Assembly (NCBI GenBank): GCA_032158265.1
Contig: JAVTIF010000008.1
Coordinates: forward strand, 1,674,001 to 1,738,000
DNA: 64,000 nt
Direction of reading: 5' to 3'
Origin: Bacidia rubella
Lineage: Eukaryota; Ascomycota; Lecanoromycetes; Lecanorales; Ramalinaceae
In this document: positions 21,714 to 33,428 of the stretch, one piece after another
How positions within the stretch are numbered: the first letter of the stretch is position 1
How the letters are laid out: every line of letters starts with the position of its first letter
Translations under genes and position numbers: made by a program
Notes under the pieces: model-generated
What the model saw: the letters and a program-made list of their open reading frames with translations, nothing else
Database searches by the model: none
What the model was told of the DNA's origin: nothing

Positions 21714-22526
21714 AGGAAATGACGCTTCCTTCACGGTTACCACTAGGATGACTGGAAGTGAAAGTTGGGGGTGAGCCAATTCTATTCCCCCTCGGTGGCT
21801 ATACCTCAGCCTGCAGCCGTCGACGCAGCTGGAGATTGCTACCTAAGGATTGCCGCAATTCATGCAGACTGCGCCGCGACACCTACGAACCTTTGAGACC
21901 AGGCGTAAAAGAACATCAGATGCATCAGTTAACGGAACATTTTGCGAGATCCTGCGCATGGTACTTCCAGCCTGCAGTCCCTTTCTACACCTCCCGAAGG
22001 CTTGGAAAAGTCGACGCAGATTCCTTCATCGCAAGCGTGACAGTCAAAGCCCTCTACGGCATTACGGATTGTTAAGCCCTCGTGTGTCTGGAAGTTCATG
22101 AATGGCGTGCCACCGAATGGCTCACATCCCTTGTACCAATCATTGTGGACGTGAGGCTAACGTCGAAGACTTCATAGTATCTAAAATTACAAGACATGGA
22201 CCCCAAGCCTTCCTTTCCATGCTGACCTTATGATTACAGATTGTCTTGCTAACGCACTCATCTTCACCCTTTTCTAGCAATCTCAACACGTCTGTGGACT
22301 ACCAAGCCGGCGGTCAAGACCGAGCCATCAATCACATGAACATCTAACCAAAAACCATCAGAAAGACACTAGGTGATACGTTGAATCTGAAACATGCAAA
22401 GGATGGGAAGAAAAGTGGATATCTTTCCCTTCCTCAGCTGGACACTGACGCCTAACTTCGAGGTCTTCCCACATCAACTATCTCCGACCTTTCTTGTCAT
22501 TCCTTCAAGCTCTCAGCAGTCTTGAC
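21714..22526. other. Spacer downstream of secreted Cys/Gly protein A
   Basis: 813 bases holding the promoter of the STAND-like gene and the 3' end of the next minus-strand gene. Short ORFs appear random. Nothing else seen. Confidence 0.4.
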
Positions 22527-23339
22527 CTAAGGAATGTTGACACTTCCCGCCGTCGTACCACCGCCACCCTTTCCAGCACCTGTCTTTCTCGTCGCGCTTC
22601 CCGTCAGCCCTCCTCCGGACTGCTTCCCACCCTTGCTGTCACTATAGCAGCCTAGCCCGCCGAAACCGAAGAACGGTTTCGAGTCATCCACCGGATAGTT
22701 CTGTTTGGTGTCCAAGAAATGGGCATTTATGTCGCCGTAGAGGTAGTCAGCGTTGTACGTGTCCTGTCAACAGATTTTAGCAAAGTTCTGAAGACTGGAA
22801 GACTGTTGGGCAAATTGTGAAAGGCAACAAGAAGCAGGGAAAACGTTGGCGAAAAGGAAACTACCTTATGCTGGTCTTCATTCAAGCACCCGAGGAGCAC
22901 TGGAGCGTAGTGGCTCTTGCATTCATCAGGCGTGACGGCTTGGGCACGCTTGGCTGCAAATTGACACGATCCGATGGTTGAAACAATGTCGGCACCTTCG
23001 GCGGGGAGAGCGTCGCACAGTACATCCGAGGCGGCTTTGCAGTCTGCGCGTGCTTTGGTCAATACGCCTCATAAAAAACGTCGGGGTGATGCAAGGCTGG
23101 TGTTGCGCTGCGGCGACGGGCTCTAGAGAAGAGACGGAGCTGTGGAAATGCAGCAACTCACCAGCCCACGTCGGCTTCGGCGCGTCCTTGTCTTGGCATG
23201 CTAGGTTTCCTTGTTTGTAACTACCTTGGTCGTAGCCGCAAGTGGGCTCTGTAGCGGAGCCTCCACGGGGTTGCAGGGGGTGATGCTGGAAAGGGGTGCA
23301 GAGGGCAAGTGGAAGAAGGGGGATGAAAAGGTAGTACAT
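22527..23339 (-). CDS. Secreted Cys/Gly-rich protein A (unknown family)
   Basis: Exons 23339-23162, 23043-22865 and 22763-22527 (introns 118 and 101 nt, long for this window) give 197 residues. MYYLFIPLLPLALCTPF is a signal peptide. Then come QPRGG, CGYDQGSYKQGNLAC, DCKAASDVLCDALPAEGADI, GSCQFAA, DECKSHY, LLGCLNEDQHK, and a C-terminal KPFFGFGGLGCYSD followed by a Gly/Ser/Thr-rich tail. I do not recognise the family. The partner at 24384-25107 on the other strand has the same architecture, exon order and landmarks, so the two arose by an inverted duplication. A TATA-like element lies about 170 bases upstream of the ATG. Confidence 0.72.
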
Positions 23340-24383
23340 GTTGGCTGATTCAAGAGAGATAAAATCTTTGACGGGACCTTATTCGACGAGCAGGACGCTT
23401 CTTGAAGTCCTGGTGGTGATGGAGGCAAATGCTCTAAAAGAAGGTAAGAATCACTTGTGATGAGGCTCTTGGGCTATCAGTGCTGACATGCAATATTAAA
23501 AGTCTTTATATGCTATGCCTTCAGCTTTGGACAAGGCGCAATTGCCATTGCAACCAATATTCTGAAAACCTCGTCGGTACATTTTCACATGAAGCAATTC
23601 GGCAATTCTGAAACTGCCTCACACCATCGCTTGCTTTTGGGTCAAGGCTGACGAGCAGACCATACCCGCACACAAGAGCCTCCCGAGGCTTGATCAAAGG
23701 AGCTACCCATTGTCACTCCCAATGGTTTCTCTCCCGTGGTCAAATAATCTCGATTGGATATCACCGCGGCTTCATACTTCTGAGATGCAACGGCGCGACT
23801 AGGTTCTATCTTGAAACCCACACGGGCAAATTACCCGCACTACTCTTGAATATCAGAACGAAAAAAGCATCTGGACTTGATCATGGCTGCAACACTTCTC
23901 CGCAGCGGCCCGCTGAACCTGTGACGATAAATATACGCGCTATGATGCCTTGTCAGTCAGCCTAGCACGGAAAACATCATGTAACATCTGAAAAGTTGAT
24001 ACAAGGAGTTGGGCTGAGCATGGCTCGCTTGTCCCTTTTGGGAGATTCAGCAATAATCATTTACAATCTCGAGCATTGGACTAGCTCATCTCGTCATCGT
24101 GAAGATACACCAGGCAAGCATGAGGCCGTTCCAACACAAAGGAGAGACATCACAACCAAGTCTCTCCGCAAACCTCATTCCCTTTCCGACGACAAAATTC
24201 GAATACGCCTGGCACGTCACATCAACATCACTCACAAAGGAAAAACCGCCTACAAAGAAGCCCCGTTCCCGCCCCTCAAAACCTCCAGCCCACTATCTCA
24301 GACCACTTCATTCCTTCCCCTATCTTACAACCTAAAACAATCCAGGACGTTCTATCCCACCTTACCCCGAACCCAAACCATTC
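23340..24383. promoter_or_regulatory. Divergent upstream region of the secreted Cys/Gly pair
   Basis: 1044 bases between the start codons of the two paralogues, so both promoters are here. One TATA-like site serves gene A. A long plus-strand frame crossing the right end (from 23996) is open because of C-rich composition and is not a separate gene. Confidence 0.45.
23505..23510 (-). promoter_or_regulatory. TATA-like element upstream of secreted protein A
   Basis: TATAAA on the minus strand, about 165 bases upstream of the gene A start codon at 23339. Position and sequence suit a TATA box with a 5' UTR of roughly 130 bases; this is an inference. Confidence 0.3.
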
Positions 24384-25107
24384 ATGCACCCCCTCCTCCC
24401 CCTCTCCATCCTCCCCCTCACCCTCACCACACCCCTCCTCAACCTCCTTCTTCCCCGCGGCGGCCCCGCCGACCTCTCAACCTGCAGCTTCGACCGCCAC
24501 GGCATATCCTCCGGCGCCCTTCCCCCCCCCCTCCCCCCTTGCCTAAGACCCCTCCGCCCCGAAACCCACCCTCCACGCCCAAACCCACAATCTCAAACTG
24601 CATCGCAGCCAGCAACCAACTCTACGACGCACTTCCCACCCACGGCAACGACGTGATCACCACGGTCGGCACGTGTCAGTTCCAGGCGAGCAATACTATG
24701 GGCGTTAGAATTGAGGAGTGTCGGGGGGATTCTGTGCCGAAGTTGATGGGGTGGGGTGTTGGAATGAGATGGGGCATGAGGTGCGCCCCGCCTTCCCCGC
24801 TCCCGCCTTTCATTGTGGGGAGGAAGGGAAGGGGAGGGAAAGGGGAAGGGGGCTAACCCTGATGTTGGGGGTTTAGAAGAATTACGACGAAAACGATCCC
24901 TTTGACGACTTCAATGTGCGTTGGGGAGATGATTGGCAAGGCAAACTTGTAGATGATAAAAAACCTATATTTGGCTTCGGAGGCTTCAATTGTTTTGGTA
25001 AGGGCGGGGGAGCGGGTGGTGGTGGGGGGTTGCTGGCGGGGGGGAGTCGGCAGAGTGGGAGTGGGAAGGGGGTTGGTGGGGTTGTTAGGGGGTTTGTACC
25101 GCCTTAA
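24384..25107 (+). pseudogene. Secreted Cys/Gly-rich protein B, frameshifted paralogue of A
   Basis: Starts at ATG 24384 with a signal-peptide-like MHPLLPLSILPLTLTTPL, then PRGGPADLSTCSFDRHG, which aligns with gene A. The matching frame then changes twice: in a C-homopolymer stretch near 24525-24548 (to CIAASNQLYDALPTHGNDV and GTCQFQAS), and in G runs at 24747-24757, after which GCWNEMGHE aligns with GCLNEDQHK of gene A. An intron 24781-24876 follows at the homologous position, then KPIFGFGGFNCFG and a Gly-rich tail to 25107. Both shifts equal the loss of one base in a homopolymer, so sequencing error is as likely as real decay. A dead gene and an intact gene cannot be told apart here. Confidence 0.65.
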
Positions 25108-25523
25108 ACGGGGCGGGGGCTTGGTAGCTGGAGGAAAATGGGGTGCTGGTGCAGTTGGAATCTTGGACATAGGGGTGAATTGGGATATGATTTGTCGGAT
25201 GCTTTGGGGGATGGTGATCTGGGTAAAGGTCTGTGGCGGTTGATTGGAGGCGGTGGTCGGTCTTGAATTGGTGTTGGGAGCAAATAGTGTCTGTGATTGG
25301 TATTTCATAGCGTCAACGAGTCAGTTTGTGAGCTTGATGAAAGTTCACAAAGTACAAGACCGGTCGAGGACTTGTGGTTTCGCGTACTAGGACTTCGTTG
25401 GGATGGAATTTCTATGCTCGGTGGTTCTGAAAAGCCTCTGATCATATCGAGGCATACACAGCATGATTGACTGACATGGCTAGGCCAGGGTACTCACGTA
25501 ATTTACAGAAGGGTATCATAAGA
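25108..25523. other. Spacer between convergent genes
   Basis: 416 bases between the 3' ends of secreted protein B and the rhodopsin-like gene. No gene or repeat seen. Confidence 0.4.
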
Positions 25524-26968
25524 CTATATCTTCATCGAATATTTCTCACGCCAAGCCTTCATCCTCTCCCTGTCATGCACATCCCAGAATGTCGCCCTGC
25601 TCGCAATCGGCGGTAACTCCTTATCAAGGTAAGACGGACTCGGACTTCTCACAACATCCCGCGGCGGTGGCGTCACAGTTCTCCCTCTCTCCGCCGCCTC
25701 CACAAGCGGTATCCACTTTCTGCGCTCTTCCCTGAGCCTATGCTCTCCACCCGCACCCAACCCCTGCGGCAGCGTGATCGACCGTCCATGCATAATCGGG
25801 CGCATCGCCAACGCCCTATCAGCCCTCCTAGCCCAACTCCCTCTCCTCCCACTCTCCGCATCCAGCCCACTACTCCCCTTCCTCGACGACTGCGCACTCA
25901 CATGCCTCCACAACTTCGGCATAATCGGAAAGCAACTGCAGATGATCCCAAAGCCCAATTCGCCGTACACCCAAAGCACAGTCTGCACCTTCACATAACT
26001 ATAGTCCTCCGTCTTGGCCAGCTCAAACCCAACAATCAATCGTATTACACTCGATATGACAGCAAGTCCGCCGGTGAAGAACACCGCGCTCACCCCAGCC
26101 CTCCGTCTCCTACTAATATTGAGTTGCCAGATGCGCCACAGCGGCACGAAGAACATCGCTACATCGCTCACGACATTTATGACCGCGCTCGCGATGTAGA
26201 GGCTGAACACATCCATACACTTGCCCTCTGGGTAGCCCTTCGGGTCCCAGATCTTGGCACGCGGTGTGCAGACGAATATCGGGACGAAGAAGTGGATGAT
26301 GTAGAAGGCGGTGTTGAGGACGTTGAGGGTTTGGATCACCCACCAGAACCATTCGCTGCGGCCCTCGATGCAGAAGAGACGGAGGACGAGCATGAGGATG
26401 GAGAGTTTGATTAGCATTATGGATGGCGCGTAGAGCATGTCGAGGTAGTTGGAGAACTGGGTTGGTGTCAGTCAGAGAGAAGATTTAGGGCGTGGGAAAG
26501 AAGAGGGTTTGAGGTCGTACTCTGAGTTGCGAGGAGTAGTCCTGGTATGTGATGTTCCATTGGTGGGTGCCGCCCTTGTCTTTGATGACGCGAAATTCGA
26601 TCGCGATGAAGGATACGTAGAGCGCCTGCACCAAATATCAGTGTTCTTGTCATGTACTGCTTTGTGTCCCTTGGGTGGACAGCTTACCCATCCTATCAAG
26701 CATGCGTCTTCCAGCCCTTCTAGTCAGTCACTTGGTTCTCCGACTCCGGGTCTGAGGACGTACAGTCTTCCCACTTTACAGCTTTCATAATGAAGCGCTT
26801 AGTGTAGAGGCGCAGGACGACGAAGGTAGTTGTAAAGAGAATTGCGAGAATCGCTGTCATCGAGTGGTACGGTCGCAGGCTGAAAGGGTCTTGAAAGTCG
26901 GGGATCTTGCCAGGAGGAGGCGCCAGCGCCGGCTCTGAAGGCACCGGGAAGCAGTAGGTTTTCGCCAT
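25524..26968 (-). CDS. Rhodopsin-fold (Pth11-like) integral membrane protein
   Basis: Four exons, 26968-26764, 26707-26688 (20 nt only), 26625-26521 and 26456-25524, give 420 residues; introns 56, 62 and 64 nt. Seven hydrophobic segments are visible, the first MTAILAILFTTTFVVLRLY and later YAPSIMLIKLSILMLVLRLF. Landmarks of the fungal rhodopsin-like domain: WEDYACLIGW (rebuilt across the microexon), GGTHQWNITY, FVCTPRAKIWDP, NVVSDVAMFFVPLWRIWQL. No CFEM domain precedes it. The C-terminal 120 residues are a charged cytosolic tail. Members near Pth11 sense surfaces in some plant pathogens, but most have no known function. Confidence 0.85.
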
Positions 26969-28810
26969 CGTAGTAGTCTAATTCGTCTGATGGTCATGAT
27001 ACTATAATGGTCATGTTATGGTTGCGGTCAATGATTGTGTTCACGAAGCAAGGAAGCAAAAATTTGAAACAATAGAGCAAGCACATGTCAATTTGGGGTG
27101 CGGGGATGATGGAATATTTACGGCAGAGAGAAAAGGCTAGGTCGGAAACCCGAGATGTCGGAATGGCGGAGGCGGCGGTGAAGAAGCTTGGTATGATAGG
27201 TGCCTCCTGTACGTACGGGGCATGATGGAACATTGTACCACCATGGCGATCGTGATTGGCGGCACACGTGTAGCACATGCAGTGTGAATTGTGCTCCCTA
27301 CCGAAGCTTGCCCGATCATGTGGTAGAACGCTCTATTGTACGATAGAGTAATATGGGATGGACGCAGGTAGGTCGTACAAACGCGAAGCTGAAGGTTTGT
27401 ATGGAAAGGTCATTGGGTACATAGATGGGTGCTTATGTGTTGCTCGGCCTCTGCATCATATGCAGCAAAGCTTGTACGTCATACGAAACAATCGTCGAAT
27501 GAAATAAAGCTCTCTTTGCGCAAGGCTGGATGCTCGAGTGATTTCCTGCAGAGCTAGTAGTCATGTGAAGTTCTTCCGCTCCTATAATTAGGTACGATAA
27601 AGAAAAGATCTGCTGGGCTGCATTGGAGCTGCTTACCGAGGTTGTCAGCTCATGCATTGTCATCCTCCAATGTATCCCTTCTGCAATGGTCTATGTTGAT
27701 CATGGAAACAATGTTTCGAGGTCTTCAAGTGTTGAGCAAGGTACATATAGAGGCCCTTGTTGGCTCGCCCCTTCTCTAGGAATAGAGATGTAATCGCAAA
27801 CTGGAGATGGAAGGAAGCGGAAGACACCGTTCTCGTCTTATATCACACTGAAAGAGCGTGCGCTGCTGACACTCATCAACGCGGGCCTGCGCGCAGACCT
27901 AATGGCCCTTTCAGGGCGTTCTTCCGAGCAGTCACGATAATCGAGCCGGTCACCTTGATCAAGAAGTGGTTTGGTAGCACGTCAGAGTCTCCTCGAACTT
28001 CACACGACGTAAATCACCAGCCCATTGTTCGACCAGAAGCAACAAGATAACGTGACCTTTGACGGCCCCAAGCTACTGATGCTAGGGGTCAGACCAAGGC
28101 CTGCTGCTTGATCGAATCGGCACTGCTGTCTTCACCGTATATGATGTCCTTCATAGTGTATGATGCCCTTCGCGGTGGACGACCATAACCGAGCAATCTA
28201 TGGCCTCTGAGCGGGCCTATTCTCGAGAAAGAAAGAAGGGCTGCTTGTCATGGGTTGGAAGATTTACCAAGTTTAGAGTGCCTTGAATGCGCGACACACG
28301 ATGCACTTGTCCACTGGGATTGGTTGACCACACATGATCACTGGCGTTGGTCGACGAGGCGGTTGACGAGAAGTGCCGTTGATGGCCGTCAGAGATATGA
28401 TGAAAGAAGTATGTGAAGTTAAGAAATTTGACACGAAGTTGTGAACATTTGCATAGATTATGAGACTCGAATAAAACGCGCTAAGGTAAATCTTGGCGTT
28501 TCATAAAATCACATGATATCGCCACACCGCCACAGTTGAACACCGAAACTTCCATCTTTCATTTGTGCGACATGAGCAGCATATCACACTTAGCCGCGGT
28601 GCATATCCTTTATCACATTTTCCTCGTATCACATCTGTAAACATGGTGTTACCGAGCATAGGATTGGCTTTATTACACCCGCTCAGAGCATCAGTGTTGT
28701 GAGACGTCGGTGAAGTGTTTCGCGTGCAAAGACTTTTTCTGGACTCTTCCTCTTGCCTCAACTCATATCTCACCAAAGTTTTGCTCATACGGAAGACCAG
28801 CTGCGATACT
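26969..28810. other. Intergenic region before the ABC transporter
   Basis: 1842 bases with no recognisable gene on either strand. A plus-strand ORF of 97 codons (27757-28050) lacks any known motif. It must contain the promoters of both the rhodopsin-like gene and the transporter. No transposon ends or long repeats seen. Confidence 0.4.
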
Positions 28811-31800
28811 ATGCAATGGCCTGAGCACCAGGAGCTTTTGGCAGCTCCGCAACTGCTACACCAATATGTAAATATCACTAGGGCGCAGGCTGTAGCAGTA
28901 CCGCCGGAGGCAAACCACGTCGGAGACTCATCACCATTTACCATTTCTAGAAGGCCCTTAGCCTGCCATAGAGCATGGGACGCCAGACAAGCACGCTTTG
29001 ACAAGTGCTTTCTGCCCGTTATTTCTCTCGTACCAGGTGTTGTCGCCATTCTGGTTCTCCTCTTTCGCGTTCTTCGACCAGTGCTCAGGAAGCGACCACC
29101 TTGGCTTAAGCCTTTTGTTGTTGAGGAGATTGACGATACAGATCTCGTGAAAATAGAGAACAAGCGAAACTTTTCCTCAAGGACGAAGCTCGTGATCGTT
29201 ATTGTCATCATAGGCCTGTCATCCGATATTGTTGCTCTTGTATGGCCTCATCCTGACTTTGTGACGCTCCTGCCAGCTATCTCTTGGGTATGTATAACCC
29301 ATCCAGGTGTCTCAGCCAATGTTGAGATTCTTTTAGGCTACCATTCTTCTGCTGCTAGTGATTGACAGGCCAAGAAGCACCCCTAAAGGCGCTCTCGTTA
29401 TTCTTTGTAGCACGGCGGCTGTGCAACTGACACTTCAACTTAATCATGAGTCAAGACTTCAGGTGCAGGATATACCCGGGATTGTGGCAATCTTTGCGGC
29501 TTTCGGTGCTTTTGCCACCATGGTTTGCATCCCACTCCGGAATGTCGATTTACCGCATGATGATATCAGTGCACCGTTTGAGAAGCCCACAAAGGAGCTG
29601 AGAAGCCCAGAAGATCGAATCACACTCTGGCAGTGGGCAACTGTCACCTGGATGAATCCATTGATCAACATTGGCTACGAACGACAGCTGAATGATGAGG
29701 ATGTGTGGCAGCTCCCGTATCAATGGCACCACCAAGGACTCCATCAGCGCTTCCGAGAACTTCAAGGCTCTGTCATTAAGCGCCTACTTAAAGCCAATGC
29801 TATCGACCTTATCATTATTGCTTCCTTCGGTGTCCTCGAACTCGCCTGCAGTGGGTTCTCAAGTCTCCCACTCCCTGCATGCAATCCGCTGACCAATGTC
29901 AGAGTACTCGTTACCCATGCTCCTCCAGCTTCTCCTCCAGTCAATGGAAGATATCTCAGCTCCGAGGAGGGCAGTGATAGTTTATGCAATCTTTGCTCTC
30001 TGCGTTCGCCTTGTGAAAGCCCAATCAGAAGTCTTCAGTCTTTGGTACGAACGCCGCAGCTATGAGCGTTCTCGAGGTGAAATGATCACCATGCTTCATG
30101 AGAAGGTTCTACACCGGAAGATTGTCGGCGCAACATTGGAAGAAGAAGACACCAAGAACGATGATAAGAAAGATGCCGACAAGCAGAAGCAGCCAGCATC
30201 AACCGGGAAAATATTGAATCTCATGAAAAACGATGTGTATGAGATTGCACAGCGCTTCTGGGAAGTCCAACGATTTATCGATGTTCCGGTTGGCTTAGTG
30301 ATATCCATTGCTCTTGTATGGAAATTGGTGGGATGGTCTTGCATTCTCGGTATCATCATCACCGTCCTTGCGCAAGCCTTCACCGCTTTGATAATGCGAT
30401 ACCAGCTCAAATTGGAACGAATTCGAAGAGCAGCTACGGATGTCAGGCTGCAAAAGACATCCCAGTTCATTGAAGCAATTCGGCACCTCAGATGGTATGG
30501 ATGGCAGGATTTCTGGCTTGATCAGATACTGCGACAGCGACAAAACGAGCTAAAGAAGCGTCTAATCGCAGACGTATGTGATGTTGGCATTACGCTAACC
30601 CAGAGCTTGGCCAGCGATATGTTCCCAGTGGCTGTCTTTTATGTGTACACAGCATGGGCAGGCCTGCCACTGCGAGTTGATGTTGCATTTCCCGCACTGC
30701 AGCTTTTTCTGATGGTCCAACGCAGCTTAAGGGAAGTCCCTAGGCTTGTCAATATCCTCCTTAGGGCAAGAATATCCATGCGCCGTATTGAAGAGTTCAT
30801 GAATGAGCCCGACAAGGAAGAGCTTGACGAGAAAGCGCCGGCTCAAGATACGAACCACCAGGTCCATATCGAGAATGCTTGTTTTGCGTGGCCTGGAAAA
30901 GACGAGAATGTTCTACACGATATCGACTTACATTTCGATACTGGCATGACCGTGATCTTTGGAGAGGTTGCGTCTGGGAAATCGGCTCTCTTACAAGCCA
31001 TCCTTGGAGAACTCGACACACGAAGTGGACGCGTCAATCGAGCAAATACTGCTTTCGGCTACTGTGCACAATCACCGTGGCTTCAAAGCATGAGCATCAG
31101 GGACAACATTCTCTTCTCCTCGCCTTTCGAGGAAGAGCGGTATTTCCAAGTACTCGATGCATGTGCGCTCACAGTTGATCTTGTGTCGTTCAAAGATGGC
31201 GATCTCTCTCTCATTGGGGAAAATGGCATTGGTCTTTCCGGCGGTCAGCGAGCTCGTGTGGCGCTGGCAAGAGCAGTCTACAGTCACGCTCCAACGCTGT
31301 TACTTGACGACCCACTGTCAGCTTTGGACCACCAAACAGCAGAAGCCATAGTCCAGAAATGCTTCAATGGTCCCTTGGTGAAAGGACGCACTGTCATTCT
31401 TGTGACCCACAGAGTAGAACTCTGTCAGAGCTATGCAACGCAGACTGTTGAAGTTACGAGTGGTACAGCATCCGCCCTTGACCATGAGCCTACGTCAGAA
31501 GATCTTGTCAAGGTGAAGACACAGGAGTCGGAAGCTCAAGCCGATAAGGGCGACAAGAAGGATCAACCAGAAGAAAAGCCCGAAGGCTTCATTGGTGAAG
31601 AAGAGCGAGCCCAAGGAGAAGTCAAGTATTCTGTCTACTGGAAGTACATCAAAGCCGGAGGTCTCATCAATTGGGCCGTCATCATCATCATCCTTGCCCT
31701 CAGCCGCGTTCTTAGTGTGGCCCAGGATTACTTTCTAAAAGAATGGGCCGAAGCTTATGATAGACCTGCTGCCAGCCAAGCTACGAAAACCACCCTTATC

Positions 31801-33428
31801 ACAGGGCTTTTCGATGAGTTCCCGAACCCGGAAGAAAATGTTTACCCCTGGCTATGGGGCTTTTTTGGCATTGGTATTGCGGGTTCGGTCGCGTGGGTCA
31901 TACGGGATGCTTGGACGGCCATTATTGTCTTCATTGCTGGGAAAGGAATGTTCAGAGATGTCATGAAGCGCGTCAGCAACGCAACTTTCCGCTTCTACGA
32001 TGTCACCCCTGTTGGCCGACTAATGAACCGAATGACCTCGGACATTGGAACAATGGATGGTGGTCTTTCGGACAACTTCGTCTGGATCGCGCTGTTCGGT
32101 TTGAGCTGGGTCACATCAATTGTTGTAATCGCTTCTGTCACTCCTGTCTTCCTAGTGTTCTCCTGTGTTCTTGTGGCTGGTTTCGTATACGTCTTCCTGC
32201 ACTTCTTACCGACCTCGCAGAGCCTAAGACGACTGGAGATGGTTTCCTTGAGCCCATTGATGTCGAATTTCGGCAATCTCATCAATGGCCTGACCACTGT
32301 CCGAGCATTTTCCGTGCAGAAGAGATTCCAGGATCAGGTCATTGATGTGACCGACAACTTTCAAAAGATGGACCATTTCTACTGGAGCCTTCAAGCATGG
32401 CTGTCCTGGCGCTTTGATTTCATGTCAGCTGCTTCAACCTTCATCCTCACCATGCTGGCTATCTATACTGATGTGTCGCCTGGTTTGACCGCATTCACGC
32501 TAATTTCCGCCTCAAACTTCGTCAACTCTACACATGCCTTGTGTAGGATGTACGGTAGGCTGCAGATGACATTTGTTTCTGTGGAGCGCATTATCGAACT
32601 CTTCGATCTTGAACAAGAGTCGAAGGGCTCCGTTGACCCTCCAGCCTCATGGCCCAAATTTGGTGGCGACATTGCGTTCGATGACGTGACCATCAAATAT
32701 GCGCCTCACTTTGATCCAGCATTGCACAACATTTCTTTCCGCATCCCAGGTGGCTCCACAACAGCGCTACTTGGCCGCACTGGTTCCGGCAAAAGCACGC
32801 TCGCGCTCTCACTTCTGGCCACCATTCTCCCAACAACAGGCACGATCGAAATCGACGGCGTCGATGTCTCGAAAGTCAATAAACAATCCCTCCGCCACCG
32901 TATCACGTTCCTCGCTCAAGACCCTGTCCTCTTTCCCGGCTCTATGCGTGAAAATCTTGATCCACTAAGCGAGCATACGGACGAGGAGTGTGATAGTGTG
33001 CTGCAGCGTGTATGCGCAAAGCACAGTTGGAAACTAGAGACGCAAATCGATAGTGGGGGAAGCAATCTGAGTCAAGGCCAAAGACAGCTGGTTGGGTTGA
33101 CGAGAGCTGTGCTGAGAAGAAGTCCGATTATCATACTTGACGAAGTATGTTTTTTGCCGTCCTTTCCTTTTTTTAAATATGACTAATGAGAGATCAGGCC
33201 ACAGCAAGTATCGACACTGAGACCGCACTATCAATCCAGCAGATCCTACGTGATGAAATGCGTGAAAGCACCGTCATCACTATCGCGCATCGGCTCGAAG
33301 CTGTGAAGAACGCGGACTTCTTCATCCGTCTTGATCATGGTAAAATCATTGATCAGGGCCACGTCGATCCAGGTGCATTTGATGGGGACGATAGCCTCGG
33401 CCTGGCTGGTGAAAGATCCACAGCGTAA
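28811..33428 (+). CDS. ABCC-type (MRP/Ycf1-like) ABC transporter
   Basis: Exons 28811-29287, 29337-29850, 29903-33144 and 33198-33428 (introns 49, 52, 53 nt) give 1487 residues: TMD0, TMD1, NBD1, TMD2, NBD2. The start is ATG 28811, as the frame above it has none. NBD1 has Walker A GEVASGKSALL near residue 683, signature LSGGQRARVALARA and Walker B TLLLDDPLSAL. NBD2 has GRTGSGKSTLALS near 1288, LSQGQRQLVGLTRA and IIILDEATASID, the last rebuilt across the final intron. NBD1 carries Asp instead of the catalytic Glu after Walker B, the usual ABCC asymmetry. Such pumps export glutathione conjugates, drugs or metabolites, or load them into vacuoles. Being 16 kb from a PKS, a metabolite-export role is possible but unproven. 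Confidence 0.93.

Noticed and set aside
23996..24856. Plus-strand ORF of 286 codons, very Pro-rich at its centre
   Set aside because: Only its 3' part matches a real protein (secreted protein B, in one of its shifted frames). The rest is open because of C-rich composition and has no start context or motif.
27757..28050. Plus-strand ORF of 97 codons in the long spacer before the ABC transporter
   Set aside because: No motif and ordinary composition; expected by chance in 1.8 kb.
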